The position numbers and the translations under genes were made by a program. A model generated the notes under the pieces. That model searched no databases. It was not told the DNA's origin and saw only the letters and a list, made by a program, of their open reading frames with translations. Positions 15,238 to 23,816 of a DNA stretch of 36,652 nucleotides are shown piece by piece (within the stretch, counting starts at the first letter, position 1; every line of letters starts with the position of its first letter). This stretch comes from an uncultured Lachnospiraceae bacterium. GTDB taxonomy: Bacteria; Bacillota; Clostridia; Lachnospirales; Lachnospiraceae. The DNA lies in NCBI GenBank assembly GCA_947623185.1, contig CANQGL010000018.1, forward strand, positions 1 through 36,652. The letters run 5' to 3'.

Positions 15238-15756
15238 ATGTCAGAAGCGCAATGGTATGTTGTACACACTTATTCCGGTTACGAGAATAAGGTAAAGGTC
15301 GATATTGAAAAAACGATCGAGAACCGGGGACTTCAGGAACAGATCCTCGAGGTTTCCGTTCCCCTTGAAAATGTCGTTGAGCTGAAGAACGGAGTCCAGA
15401 AAACAGTTGAAAGAAAGATGTTCCCGGGCTATGTGCTGATCAACATGATCATGAACGACGATACCTGGTATGTGGTCCGGAATACGAGAGGCGTAACTGG
15501 GTTCGTAGGACCGGGTTCTAAGCCGGTGCCTCTGACAGAGGAAGAAATGGGGAACCTCGGATTCAAGGCGGGCAGCGTGGTCGTTGCCTTCGCCGCGGGA
15601 GATACGGTCGTCGTTACCTCCGGCGCGTGGAAGGATACGGTCGGCGTTGTGAAGACCGTAAACGAATCCAGACAGTCCGTCACCATCAACGTCGAGATGT
15701 TCGGTCGGGAGACCCCGGTCGAGCTGAGTTTCGCAGAGATCAAAAAGATCAATTAA
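15238..15756 (+). CDS. nusG: Transcription termination/antitermination factor NusG
   Basis: Encodes 172 residues. The NGN domain starts WYVVHTYSGYENKVK and holds MFPGYVLINM and the RNTRGVTGFVGPGSKPVPL stretch. The C-terminal KOW domain is FAAGDTVVVTSGAWKDTVGVV. NusG binds RNA polymerase and couples or pauses transcription. GAGGTGAGCAG before the ATG gives the ribosome site. Confidence 0.97.
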   Translation: MSEAQWYVVHTYSGYENKVKVDIEKTIENRGLQEQILEVSVPLENVVELKNGVQKTVERKMFPGYVLINMIMNDDTWYVVRNTRGVTGFVGPGSKPVPLTEEEMGNLGFKAGSVVVAFAAGDTVVVTSGAWKDTVGVVKTVNESRQSVTINVEMFGRETPVELSFAEIKKIN

Positions 15757-15793
15757 GTTTGCAACCGTCCGCCTGCGGCGGGCGTGCAGGAGC

Positions 15794-15822
15794 GTGGGAG
15801 GGAGAACTCCCGACAATACCAC
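15794..15822 (+). promoter_or_regulatory. Conserved hairpin in the rplK leader (copy 1)
   Basis: A 29-base element opens with GTGGGAG and closes with TACCAC. GTGG can pair with CCAC at the ends and GGGAG with CTCCC inside. The same element recurs at 16325-16353 before rplA with a single base change. Position just before the ribosome sites of both genes suggests a translational control site, possibly an L1 binding site. L1 autoregulation of the rplKA operon is established in other bacteria; assignment here is inference. Confidence 0.55.
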
Positions 15823-15842
15823 ATTTTTAGGAGGTGCCTGAC

Positions 15843-16268
15843 ATGGCAAAAAAAGTAACTGGTTACATTAAATTGCAGATCCCGGCCGGGAAGGCTACGC
15901 CGGCTCCGCCGGTAGGTCCGGCGCTCGGTCAGCATGGCGTCAACATCGTGCAGTTCACGAAGGAATTCAACGCCAGGACCGCAGACCAGGGCGACATGAT
16001 CATCCCGGTCGTTATCACCGTGTATGCGGACAGAAGCTTCAGCTTCATCACCAAGACTCCGCCGGCGGCCGTTCTGTTAAAGAAAGCCGCGAAGATCAAG
16101 TCCGGTTCCGCTACCCCGAACAAGGCGAAGGTCGCTACCTTAAAGCGCGCCGAAGTCCAGAAGATCGCCGAGCTCAAAATGCCCGATCTGAACGCAGCAA
16201 GCATCGAGGCCGCAACCAGCATGATCGCGGGAACCGCGAGATCCATGGGTATCGTAGTGGAAGACTGA
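15843..16268 (+). CDS. rplK: 50S ribosomal protein L11
   Basis: Encodes 141 residues. The N-terminal domain has the proline-rich [18 protein letters not shown] loop that binds the GTPase-associated centre of 23S rRNA. The C-terminal domain ends [24 protein letters not shown], as expected. The ATG at 15843 follows AGGAGG at 15829-15834; an ATG at 15834 overlaps that site and is rejected. Confidence 0.97.
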   Translation: MAKKVTGYIKLQIPAGKATPAPPVGPALGQHGVNIVQFTKEFNARTADQGDMIIPVVITVYADRSFSFITKTPPAAVLLKKAAKIKSGSATPNKAKVATLKRAEVQKIAELKMPDLNAASIEAATSMIAGTARSMGIVVED

Positions 16269-16324
16269 AAGCACTAGATAAACGCGAGCTGAAAGGCGAA
16301 GCGGACATACCCCTATAAAATCGA

Positions 16325-16353
16325 GTGGGAGGGAGAACTCCCGACATTACCAC
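16325..16353 (+). promoter_or_regulatory. Conserved hairpin in the rplA leader (copy 2)
   Basis: This 29-base element is identical to 15794-15822 except for one A/T change in the unpaired CGACATTA segment. It ends immediately before AGGAGG at 16354-16359, so folding could influence ribosome access. The pair of copies, one per gene, argues for function. Confidence 0.55.
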
Positions 16354-16368
16354 AGGAGGTTATTTAGA

Positions 16369-17064
16369 ATGAAAAGAGGAAAAAGATATGTAGAGGCGGC
16401 AAAAGCTATCGACCGCACTACTCTTTATGACATGGCAGACGCCATCGCCCTTGTAAAGAAAACCGCCGTTGCAAAGTTCGATGAGACGATCGAGGCTCAT
16501 CTCAGAACGGGCTGCGACGGACGTCATGCGGACCAGCAGATCCGCGGCGCCGTTGTTCTGCCGCACGGAACCGGCAAGACCGTCCGTATCCTTGTATTCG
16601 CAAAGGGTGCGAAGGCCGACGAGGCTCAGGCTGCGGGCGCCGATTATGTCGGAGCCGAGGAACTGATCCCGAAGATCCAGAACGAAGGCTGGCTTGATTT
16701 TGACGTTGTCGTCGCGACGCCGGATATGATGGGCGTTGTCGGACGTCTCGGCCGCGTTCTCGGACCGAAGGGCTTAATGCCGAACCCGAAGGCCGGTACC
16801 GTAACGATGGATATCACAAAGGCGATCAGCGATATCAAAGCAGGTAAGATCGAGTACAGACTCGACAAGACAAACATCATCCATGTGCCAGTGGGTAAAG
16901 CTTCTTTCACAGAAGAACAGTTGGCGGACAACTTCCAGACGCTGATGGATGCGATCATCAAAGCCAGACCGAGCACCGTGAAGGGCGCTTACTTAAAGAG
17001 CGTCATCCTTACTTCCACGATGGGCCCGAGCGTTAAGCTGAACGTTGCGAAGCTCCTGAACTGA
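16369..17064 (+). CDS. rplA: 50S ribosomal protein L1
   Basis: Encodes 231 residues. [30 protein letters not shown] opens the protein; [31 protein letters not shown] and the late [15 protein letters not shown] are family signatures. L1 binds 23S rRNA at the L1 stalk and is a translational repressor of rplKA in several bacteria. AGGAGG at 16354-16359 is the ribosome site. Normal length. Confidence 0.97.
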   Translation: MKRGKRYVEAAKAIDRTTLYDMADAIALVKKTAVAKFDETIEAHLRTGCDGRHADQQIRGAVVLPHGTGKTVRILVFAKGAKADEAQAAGADYVGAEELIPKIQNEGWLDFDVVVATPDMMGVVGRLGRVLGPKGLMPNPKAGTVTMDITKAISDIKAGKIEYRLDKTNIIHVPVGKASFTEEQLADNFQTLMDAIIKARPSTVKGAYLKSVILTSTMGPSVKLNVAKLLN

Positions 17065-17081
17065 CGGTCCGGAAAAAATGA

Positions 17082-17110
17082 TTGACAATCCGAATAGATT
17101 ATGTTAAAGT
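17082..17110 (+). promoter_or_regulatory. Promoter of rplJ-rplL
   Basis: A perfect TTGACA (17082-17087) and TAAAGT (17105-17110) are 17 bases apart. It lies 18 bases after the rplA stop codon and directly before the L10 leader, giving rplJL an independent transcript. Confidence 0.8.
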
Positions 17111-17114
17111 ACTC

Positions 17115-17205
17115 GAGTATTGAATGCCGAAGACAGCAGGTGCCGTAAGGCGTAAGGTTCAAACGCCTGCCGAGGAACATACAAAACTCAAACGAGAATT
17201 GTTGA
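17115..17205 (+). promoter_or_regulatory. Ribosomal protein L10 leader
   Basis: The segment with GCCGAAGACAGCAGGTGCC (about 17126-17144) and the returning strand CCTGCCGAGGAAC (17166-17178) matches the L10-leader motif of Firmicutes. In this motif the L10(L12)4 complex binds the kink-turn-containing leader to repress its own operon. A strong terminator follows at 17206-17238. Autoregulation by early termination is therefore likely. Confidence 0.88.
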
Positions 17206-17238
17206 AACCTCTCTGTCTTTGGACAGGGAGGTTTTTTT
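17206..17238 (+). terminator. Attenuator terminator of the L10 leader
   Basis: AACCTCTCTGTC (17206-17217) pairs with GACAGGGAGGTT around a 4-base loop, with one T-G wobble, and runs into seven T. It lies 47 bases before the rplJ start. This is the expression platform of the L10 leader. Confidence 0.9.
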
Positions 17239-17284
17239 ACCTCAGCATTTCAATACGGAAAATAAGACAGGAGGTAAACCATTC

Positions 17285-17800
17285 ATGGCAAAAGTTGAAT
17301 TAAAGCAGCCGGTCGTGGCCGAGATTGCCGAACTTTTCAACGGAGCGAAATCTGCGGTTGCCGTTGACTACCGCGGACTGACTGTCGAGCAGGATACAGC
17401 GCTGCGCAAACAGCTCAGAGAAGCCGGTATTACTTATAAGGTATATAAGAATACCATGATCCGCTTCGCTGCGAAGGGGACCGAGTTTGAAGCGCTCGAT
17501 CCGAATCTCGAAGGACCGACCGCTCTGGCCGTATCGAAGGAAGACGCTACGGCTCCGGCAAGAGTTCTTGCGGAGTTCGCGAAGACGGCCGACAAGCTCG
17601 AATTAAAGGGCGGCGTAGTAGAGGGAACCTACTATGATGCCAAGGGGATCAACGTGATCGCAACGATCCCGTCCCGCGAAGTCCTTCTGGGCAGACTGCT
17701 TGGAAGCATGCAGTCCCCGATCGCAAACTTCGCCCGCGTTATCAATCAGATCGCGGAGTCCAAGGGAGAGCCGGCGGAAGCAGCTCCCGCGGAGGCGTAA
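17285..17800 (+). CDS. rplJ: 50S ribosomal protein L10
   Basis: Encodes 171 residues. The N-terminal rRNA-binding domain includes SAVAVDYRGLTVEQDTALRKQLREAG and YKVYKNTM. The C-terminal helix that holds L7/L12 dimers includes LLGSMQSPIANFARVINQIAE, and the protein ends in an Ala/Glu-rich tail. AGGAGGT at 17270-17276 supports the ATG at 17285. A longer frame from 17219 starts inside the terminator and is rejected. Confidence 0.97.
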   Translation: MAKVELKQPVVAEIAELFNGAKSAVAVDYRGLTVEQDTALRKQLREAGITYKVYKNTMIRFAAKGTEFEALDPNLEGPTALAVSKEDATAPARVLAEFAKTADKLELKGGVVEGTYYDAKGINVIATIPSREVLLGRLLGSMQSPIANFARVINQIAESKGEPAEAAPAEA

Positions 17801-17882
17801 GAACGAAAGAGCGGCCTGAACGGATGACGGCCGCGTAGCAAAAAGCAAATCAGAGATCAAATAATCAATGGAGGTAAAAGTA

Positions 17883-18260
17883 ATGGCAAAGTTAACAACT
17901 GCTGAGTTTATCGAGGCTATCAAGGAATTATCCGTATTAGAGTTAAACGAACTGGTAAAGGCATGCGAGGAAGAGTTCGGCGTATCCGCGGCGGCGGGCG
18001 TTGTTGTTGCTGCAGCAGGCGCGGCGGCTGCTCCGGCTGAGGAGGAGAAGACCGAGTTTGACGTTGAGCTGACCGAGGTCGGCCCGAACAAGGTCAAAGT
18101 CATCAAGGTCGTCCGTGAAGTCACCGGTCTTGGTCTGAAAGAGGCCAAGGACGTTGTCGACGGTGCTCCGAAGGTCGTCAAAGCCGGCGTTTCCAAGGAC
18201 GAAGCGAACGACGTTAAGACGAAACTCGAGGCTGAGGGCGCAAAAGTCACCCTTAAGTAA
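17883..18260 (+). CDS. rplL: 50S ribosomal protein L7/L12
   Basis: Encodes 125 residues: an N-terminal dimerisation helix ([30 protein letters not shown]), an Ala-rich hinge, then the factor-binding domain ([38 protein letters not shown]). GGAGGT at 17871-17876 fits the ATG at 17883. In most bacteria rpoB follows; here a terminator and a DUF445 gene do. Confidence 0.97.
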   Translation: MAKLTTAEFIEAIKELSVLELNELVKACEEEFGVSAAAGVVVAAAGAAAAPAEEEKTEFDVELTEVGPNKVKVIKVVREVTGLGLKEAKDVVDGAPKVVKAGVSKDEANDVKTKLEAEGAKVTLK

Positions 18261-18285
18261 TCGAAAACGAATCAGGATCACAGAG

Positions 18286-18333
18286 AGGACGCCGCAGGTT
18301 CATCGGAGACAGATGACCGAGCGGCGTCCTTTG
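18286..18333 (+). terminator. Terminator after rplL
   Basis: AGGACGCCGC (18286-18295) pairs perfectly with GCGGCGTCCT (18321-18330), followed by a short TTT. The loop of 25 bases can form its own stem. The T-tract is short, so termination may be partial. Confidence 0.65.
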
Positions 18334-18364
18334 ACGTTTGGGGAAAGATCAGTCGATTTCAGCC

Positions 18365-18393
18365 TTGCGATTTACTCCCATAAATGGTAGAAT
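18365..18393 (+). promoter_or_regulatory. Promoter of the DUF445/surface-glycan region
   Basis: TTGCGA (18365-18370) and TAGAAT (18388-18393) are 17 bases apart, with TGG before the -10 box. The site lies 20 bases before the DUF445 start codon, so initiation would leave a very short leader of about 14 bases holding GGAGGG. Confidence 0.65.
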
Positions 18394-18413
18394 AACCAAA
18401 GGAGGGCAACGAC

Positions 18414-19310
18414 ATGAATGTTCACCTGCTGGCGGGGCCGGTCATCGGAGCTGTCATCGGCTGTTTCACCAACTACATCGCCGTGAAGATGCTGTTCAGA
18501 CCGCTGAATCCGATCCGGATCGGCTCGTTTACGCTGCCGTTTACGCCGGGCATCATCCCGCGCGGAAGGACGCGCCTTGCGAAGGCGGTCGGCGCGGCGG
18601 TCGGAGAGTCGCTTCTGACCGAGGAATCCTTCACGGAGACCCTGCTTTCGCCTGCCGTCGAGAAACGCCTGAAGGAAAAGATCCGCCTGTTCCTTTACGC
18701 GAACCGCAAAAACGAGCTCACGCTGCGAGAGCTCCTTCTGGAAGTGATCGACGAACCGTTTTATGAGACGGGGATGACGAACCTTACCGCGTCTCTGACG
18801 GACCGCTTTGTGGCGCGGCTGCTGGAGGCGGATGTCGGCGGCCTGATCGCCGACGAGGCCGCGAGAGCCGTGCGGGAGCGGATACACGGCGGACTGATCT
18901 CGTTTGTCATCGGCGACAACATGCTGAACCTGATCCGCGACACGATCTGCGACGAGGTCAACCTCTATCTGGAAGGACATGCCGGGGAGCTCATCGGACC
19001 GCGGGTCGAGTCGGAGTGCGAGGCGTTCATGGAGATGAAAGTGGGCGCCCTGGTGGGAAAGATCGACGACTGCGGCCTGCCGCTCGATACGATCCTCTGG
19101 GATGCGTACGCGGCGCTGGTGCACAAAAAGCTCGGGGCGGCCTTACGGCGTCTGGACCTTAGCGCGATGATCGAGAAAAAAATCAACGAGATGGACATGC
19201 TGGAGGTCGAACGGCTGGTGCTTTCGGTCATGAAAAAGGAGCTGGACGCGGTAGTGGCTCTCGGAGCCGTGATCGGATTTGCGCTGGGCCTTGTCAATGT
19301 ATTTATTTAA
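18414..19310 (+). CDS. DUF445 family membrane-anchored protein
   Basis: Encodes 298 residues. The N-terminal helix GPVIGAVIGCFTNYIAVKMLF and the following RPLNPIRIGSFTLPFTPGIIPRGRTRLA are the signature of DUF445 proteins (YheB/YjiN-like). A long helical soluble middle is followed by a C-terminal membrane helix (ALGAVIGFALGLVNVFI). Function is not established; YheB is sporulation-associated in Bacillus. GGAGGG precedes the ATG. It stops 10 bases before the SIS gene, suggesting one transcript. Confidence 0.88.
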   Translation: MNVHLLAGPVIGAVIGCFTNYIAVKMLFRPLNPIRIGSFTLPFTPGIIPRGRTRLAKAVGAAVGESLLTEESFTETLLSPAVEKRLKEKIRLFLYANRKNELTLRELLLEVIDEPFYETGMTNLTASLTDRFVARLLEADVGGLIADEAARAVRERIHGGLISFVIGDNMLNLIRDTICDEVNLYLEGHAGELIGPRVESECEAFMEMKVGALVGKIDDCGLPLDTILWDAYAALVHKKLGAALRRLDLSAMIEKKINEMDMLEVERLVLSVMKKELDAVVALGAVIGFALGLVNVFI

Positions 19311-19320
19311 GGAGCGGAGA

Positions 19321-19947
19321 ATGTTAAACGAACTGATCGAACGCTATCCCGTTCTTGCGGGGATCAAGGACGACATCCGGAAAGTTTATGAGATCATGGA
19401 ACAGTGCTACGCGGCGGGCGGCAAGCTCCTGATCGCCGGAAACGGCGGAAGCGCGGCCGATTCCGAACACATCGTGGGCGAACTCATGAAAGGATTCGTC
19501 ATGCGGCGTCCGCTTTCCGGAGAGATGAGGGAAGCTCTTGCGGCAGCGGATCCTGTGCGCGGGGCGGAGCTGGCTGAAAAACTGCAGGGAGGACTCCCGG
19601 CGATCGCGCTCACGAACCACGCGGCGCTGTCCTCGGCCTTCGCGAACGACGTGGACGGTATGCTTTCCTACGCGCAGCAGGTCTGCGGCTACGGAAAGCC
19701 GGGCGATGTCTTCCTGGGGATCAGCACCTCGGGAAACGCCGAGAACGTCATGTACGCGGCGGTGACGGCCCGGGCAAAGGGCATGAAGGTCGTCGGGCTG
19801 ACGGGAAAAAGCGGCGGAAAACTGGCGGAGTTTGCCGACGCTTCGATCGTTGTGCCGGAGCAGGAGACCTACAGGATCCAGGAATTGCACCTTCCCATCT
19901 ATCATACGCTCTGCCTGATGCTGGAAGCGCGTTTTTATGAGCGGTGA
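19321..19947 (+). CDS. SIS-domain phosphosugar isomerase, GmhA-like
   Basis: Encodes 208 residues. The SIS phosphate-binding segments are LLIAGNGGSAADSEHIVGEL near residue 37 and FLGISTSGNAENVMYAA near residue 130. The QELHLPIYHTLCLMLE segment near the end carries the Gln and His found at the metal/active site of GmhA. GmhA converts sedoheptulose-7-phosphate to D-glycero-D-manno-heptose-7-phosphate; DiaA-like and other SIS proteins share the fold. About 30 extra residues around MREALAAADPVRGAELAEKL sit between the motifs. No heptose kinase or epimerase genes are near, so the substrate is uncertain. Start ATG 19321 follows AAGGAGCGG. It overlaps the next gene by 11 bases. Confidence 0.78.
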   Translation: MLNELIERYPVLAGIKDDIRKVYEIMEQCYAAGGKLLIAGNGGSAADSEHIVGELMKGFVMRRPLSGEMREALAAADPVRGAELAEKLQGGLPAIALTNHAALSSAFANDVDGMLSYAQQVCGYGKPGDVFLGISTSGNAENVMYAAVTARAKGMKVVGLTGKSGGKLAEFADASIVVPEQETYRIQELHLPIYHTLCLMLEARFYER

Positions 19948-21796
19948 TCAGACGGAACGCAGCGGGCGGTCTTTTTGGCGGATCCTGACCGCGCTTGTTC
20001 CCCTGTTCCTGCTTGTGATCGCGGAGAGCGTCACGGGGAATCTCCTGCGGCTCACCCCGGCGGGTCTGATTCTGAACGCGGCCGTCTATTACCTCCTGTA
20101 TCTCGGCCTGCTGGCACTTTTTGGGAGTACGAAGTACGCGTGGCCGGTCCTGACGCTTCTTATCTATGTGCTGGCAACCGCAGAGTACTTTGTCATCAGC
20201 TTTCGCGAGCGGCCGATCATGATCTGGGACGTCCTTGCGCTCCGGACGGCGCTCACCGTATCGGCCAATTACAACTTTGCGGTCACGCCGCGGCTGGCCG
20301 TCACATTCCTGCTTGCGGTGTGCGCGGGCGCACTGTCGTGGAAGTTTCCGCTCATGTTCCGCGGTCCGCGTATCGGAGCGGTTGCCCTGTGGGCCGCGTG
20401 CAGTACCGCGTTTGCCGCGCTGCTGTTCTGCGTGCTCTCGCCCGCTCTTAAGCTGGACGTGCATATGTGGGACCCGATCGTCAGCTTCGAAAAGGAGGGA
20501 TTTCTCCTTTCGACCGTGCTTTCTCTAAAGACCCCGTTTCCGGACAAACCGGCCGGATATTCAAAGGAGGCGGCGGAAGCGCTGCTTGCCGAAACGGAGA
20601 CGGAGAGCGGACCGCACGGAAAGACGGAACACGGCGGATCGGCGGAGGATATGGGAAGCGGGCGGACGGTTCCGGAGAACGTGATCTGCATCATGAACGA
20701 AAGCTTTTCCGATCTGCGCCTTTATAACGGGCTGACAGATGGCAGATCGTTCGGGACGGATGAAGAATTCCTGACGTTTTTCGACAGCCTCGACGGAAGC
20801 AAAAACGTCCAAAAGGGCCGGCTGTATGTCCCGGTGTTCGGGGCGATGACGGCGAACAGCGAGTACGAATTTCTGACCGGAAATGCCTGCGCATTCGTTC
20901 CGCAGGGCAGCATCCCGTACCAGTTCTACACGAGAGAAGGCGACGATTCTCTGGCCCGGATCTTCGGAGAGAACGGCTACCGTACCGTCGCCATGCACCC
21001 GTTCCCTGGCTATAACTGGAACCGCACCGAGGCGTATGCGGATCTCGGGTTCGACGAGTTCCTCGATGCAGAGTATTACGGGGAAGCGGCGGATGGGGCC
21101 GGATCGGGGCTCCTGCGCGGCTATATGAGCGACCGGGCGGATTACGACGGGATCATCCGTCTGATCCGGGAAAAGGGACCCGGAGAAAAGCTCTTCGTGT
21201 TCAACGTGACGATGCAGAATCACGGCGGATATGAGGTGGGCGGCCTCGACGCGACGGTCCATGTGACGGAACTGAACGGAAAGCCGTGCGAGGGACAGTA
21301 TCCGAAGGCGGATCAGTACCTCACGCTTATGCGCATATCGGATGAGGCGTTAAAGTATCTGCTCGACTTCTGCAGCACACTGGAGGAACCGACGATGGTC
21401 GTTCTGTTCGGGGACCATCAGCCGAGCGTGGAGACGCCGTTCTTCGAGGCGCTGTACGGTTCGCGCTGGAGCGAAGTGCCGGACCGGCTCAAGCTGAATT
21501 CCTTTGTAACGCCGTACCTCATCTGGACCAATTACGACCGGGAGGCGGAGGACGCCGGAGAGATGAGCGCCTTCATGCTTGGGAACGTGGTCCTCGGCGA
21601 AGCGGGGATCGAGCCGGATGGGTTCAGGATGCAGCTTGAACGGGTCAGAGAGCGCTACGCCGCCGTGCACGCAATGGGAGTTCTGGACCGAAACGGCCGG
21701 TTCGACGGCGTTTTCGGGACGGACATGGACCTGCTCCCGGAACTGCATGATTTTCGCCTGTTACAGTATTACAGGATGTTTGAGAGAAGACAGTGA
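19937..21796 (+). CDS. LTA synthase family membrane phosphoglycerol transferase/sulfatase
   Basis: Encodes 619 residues. About five membrane helices lie in residues 10-180, then a linker and an extracellular sulfatase-fold domain. Visible catalytic segments are NVICIMNESFSDL (metal-binding Glu), GAMTANSEYEFLTG (Thr nucleophile position), FVFNVTMQNHGGY and VVLFGDHQPS (metal-binding Asp-His). Family members move glycerol-phosphate or related phospho-alcohols from lipids onto a glycan or teichoic acid. It may modify the polymer built by the genes downstream rather than make classical lipoteichoic acid. The ATG at 19937 lies inside the end of the SIS gene, indicating translational coupling. Confidence 0.88.
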   Translation: MSGDQTERSGRSFWRILTALVPLFLLVIAESVTGNLLRLTPAGLILNAAVYYLLYLGLLALFGSTKYAWPVLTLLIYVLATAEYFVISFRERPIMIWDVLALRTALTVSANYNFAVTPRLAVTFLLAVCAGALSWKFPLMFRGPRIGAVALWAACSTAFAALLFCVLSPALKLDVHMWDPIVSFEKEGFLLSTVLSLKTPFPDKPAGYSKEAAEALLAETETESGPHGKTEHGGSAEDMGSGRTVPENVICIMNESFSDLRLYNGLTDGRSFGTDEEFLTFFDSLDGSKNVQKGRLYVPVFGAMTANSEYEFLTGNACAFVPQGSIPYQFYTREGDDSLARIFGENGYRTVAMHPFPGYNWNRTEAYADLGFDEFLDAEYYGEAADGAGSGLLRGYMSDRADYDGIIRLIREKGPGEKLFVFNVTMQNHGGYEVGGLDATVHVTELNGKPCEGQYPKADQYLTLMRISDEALKYLLDFCSTLEEPTMVVLFGDHQPSVETPFFEALYGSRWSEVPDRLKLNSFVTPYLIWTNYDREAEDAGEMSAFMLGNVVLGEAGIEPDGFRMQLERVRERYAAVHAMGVLDRNGRFDGVFGTDMDLLPELHDFRLLQYYRMFERRQ

Positions 21797-21805
21797 GAGG
21801 TACCG

Positions 21806-23800
21806 ATGGAAATACGAGACAGGATCGCTCAGGAGTTTGACAAGAGAAAAGAAGGTCTTTTGATCTTTGCCGTTCTGCTTGGATTCGGCTTTGTCGTCAA
21901 TGTCGGGACGGAGATCAAAGGGCTTTACATGGACGATCTGTATCTTTGGTCCTGCTACGGGGAGCAGTCTTTCGGGGAGTTTGTGTTCCCGGTCGGATCG
22001 ACGCGTTTCCGTTTTATATTTTACCTTGCCGCGTGGCTCGAGCTTCTTCTGCTCGGAAACCACATATCCCTTATCGTGCCGTTCAACATCGTCGTCAACG
22101 CGCTGATCGCTTTTTCGGTCTACCGGATCGCGGTGAATCTGAGCGGAAAGCGGAAATTCATCAGCCTGTCGCTGGCCTTCGCCTATCTGATCTCCCGGCT
22201 CGCGTACTATCAGATCGGCCAGATGTACGGTCTGATGGAAAGCCTCGGACTCTGGGCCGCCATAGGGATCCTCTGGTTCCTGTACCGCTATGTGAACGGG
22301 CGCGACACCGCTTCCTATTTCCTGGCCTGCCTCTTGTACTTTGCGGCCAGCTTTATCCATGAGCGCTACATGGTCCTCGGCCCGGTCCTGCTTCTTGCGC
22401 TGATCATGGGAAGCGTCGAAAAACGGCCGCGCAGAAAACCGGCCTTACAGGGAGAACCCCGGGCGGAGTCCGATCCCTCCGCGGGGATCCGGCCGGATCA
22501 GGGCAGGAGCCGTTCCCGCACGAACCGTCCGGCGATGAGGACCGCGGACGCCGTTTACGCGCAGTCCGCGGAAAGATCTGCGGTCCGCGCGGCCGCGCAG
22601 GAGAAAAAACTGCCGAAGTGGATCCTGTTTCTGGTAAGCATCGGCGTTTTTCTGCTGATCCAGGGGATCCGCCTGGTCACGATCGGGACGCTGTCTCCCG
22701 CGGGGACCGGCGGGACCGACGTCGCCGATACGTTTCTGATGGAAGATGCCATTGCCCACGCGTGGGAGCAGGTGGCCTTTGTGTTCGGGCGCAATTCCGG
22801 CCCGGACTATCTCTGCGTGCTTCCGTTTGCGGATTCGCCGGAGAACATTCAGAATCTGATCCTGGCTTCCAACGTTGTCCTGGGAGTTTCGGTGCTCTGC
22901 TTTATCGTCTGCGTCCTGATCTTCGACCGCAGCCGGTTCTTTGCGCATCTGAAGAACTCGCTGCTGTTTTTGGCGTTTATCGCGCTGTGCATCGGGTCTT
23001 CGAGCGTGACGATCCGGGTGGAGATGCGCTGGGTCTACGTCGTCTATGCGGCGGCGCTGCTGTTTCTGGCGTATATGTCGCAGGTCATGGGATACGGGGG
23101 CGTTCTGGTGTTCGCCTATGTGGCCCTGATGTTCCAGACCGAGACGTATTACCGCAGCCATTGGGACAATCTGTATTTCTGGCCGAACCAGCTGCGCTAT
23201 AATTCGCTGGCCGAGCAGACGGTCGGAAAGTACGGCGACGATATTTTTGACAAACAGGTCTACATCATCGGCAATACCTACGGTCTGGACGAATTTACGG
23301 CGGACACGTTCCTGCATGTATACGACAGCGAAGGCAAGGCGGATGATGCGCGCCTTCTGTTTATCGACAGTGATTTTGATTTTAAGGAGATCGGCGACGG
23401 CATCCTGATCCTGGCGGAGGACCCCGAACACAACGCCTATCTGGATGTGACCGATTTTGTGAAAAAACAGCGGTTCAACCTCGCGTACGGCAGCTACGAG
23501 GACGGCTGGATCGACGAAAATGCAAAAATCGTCTTTCTGAATAAAGAGACGGACCGGGTAGTTTTAAGCTGCTACTATCCGGGGGCGATCACGGGGAACG
23601 AGATCTGCCGGATCAGGGTGAACGGCAAAACGATGCCGGATCTGATCTTTACGGACAACCTCATGTATTATGAGATCCCCGCGGCTCCCTATCAGATGAT
23701 TTCCGTCGAATTCTCCTGCAATTTCCATGTGAGGGACGCGAAGGAGACGAGAGGCGAGGAAAATCTGGCGATGATCGTTAAGATCGTGTCAGACGACTGA
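21806..23800 (+). CDS. Large polytopic membrane protein, possible GT-C-type glycosyltransferase
   Basis: Encodes 664 residues. Roughly ten to eleven hydrophobic segments lie in residues 15-430, followed by a soluble C-terminal domain of about 200 residues rich in beta structure. After the first helix an acidic YMDDLYLW sits where GT-C enzymes carry their Asp-rich catalytic loop. Residues 205-270 are a charged, Arg/Ala/Pro-rich loop without membrane segments. The family is not recognised with certainty. It starts 9 bases after the LTA-synthase-like gene. A lipid-linked sugar transferase for a surface polymer is a fair inference, not a demonstrated role. Confidence 0.6.
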   Translation: MEIRDRIAQEFDKRKEGLLIFAVLLGFGFVVNVGTEIKGLYMDDLYLWSCYGEQSFGEFVFPVGSTRFRFIFYLAAWLELLLLGNHISLIVPFNIVVNALIAFSVYRIAVNLSGKRKFISLSLAFAYLISRLAYYQIGQMYGLMESLGLWAAIGILWFLYRYVNGRDTASYFLACLLYFAASFIHERYMVLGPVLLLALIMGSVEKRPRRKPALQGEPRAESDPSAGIRPDQGRSRSRTNRPAMRTADAVYAQSAERSAVRAAAQEKKLPKWILFLVSIGVFLLIQGIRLVTIGTLSPAGTGGTDVADTFLMEDAIAHAWEQVAFVFGRNSGPDYLCVLPFADSPENIQNLILASNVVLGVSVLCFIVCVLIFDRSRFFAHLKNSLLFLAFIALCIGSSSVTIRVEMRWVYVVYAAALLFLAYMSQVMGYGGVLVFAYVALMFQTETYYRSHWDNLYFWPNQLRYNSLAEQTVGKYGDDIFDKQVYIIGNTYGLDEFTADTFLHVYDSEGKADDARLLFIDSDFDFKEIGDGILILAEDPEHNAYLDVTDFVKKQRFNLAYGSYEDGWIDENAKIVFLNKETDRVVLSCYYPGAITGNEICRIRVNGKTMPDLIFTDNLMYYEIPAAPYQMISVEFSCNFHVRDAKETRGEENLAMIVKIVSDD

Positions 23801-23816
23801 GGAGAGAATGAGATAA

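Noticed and set aside
22445-23431. Open frame of 328 codons on the minus strand
   Set aside because: Antisense shadow of the 664-residue membrane protein, with no recognisable domain or ribosome site.
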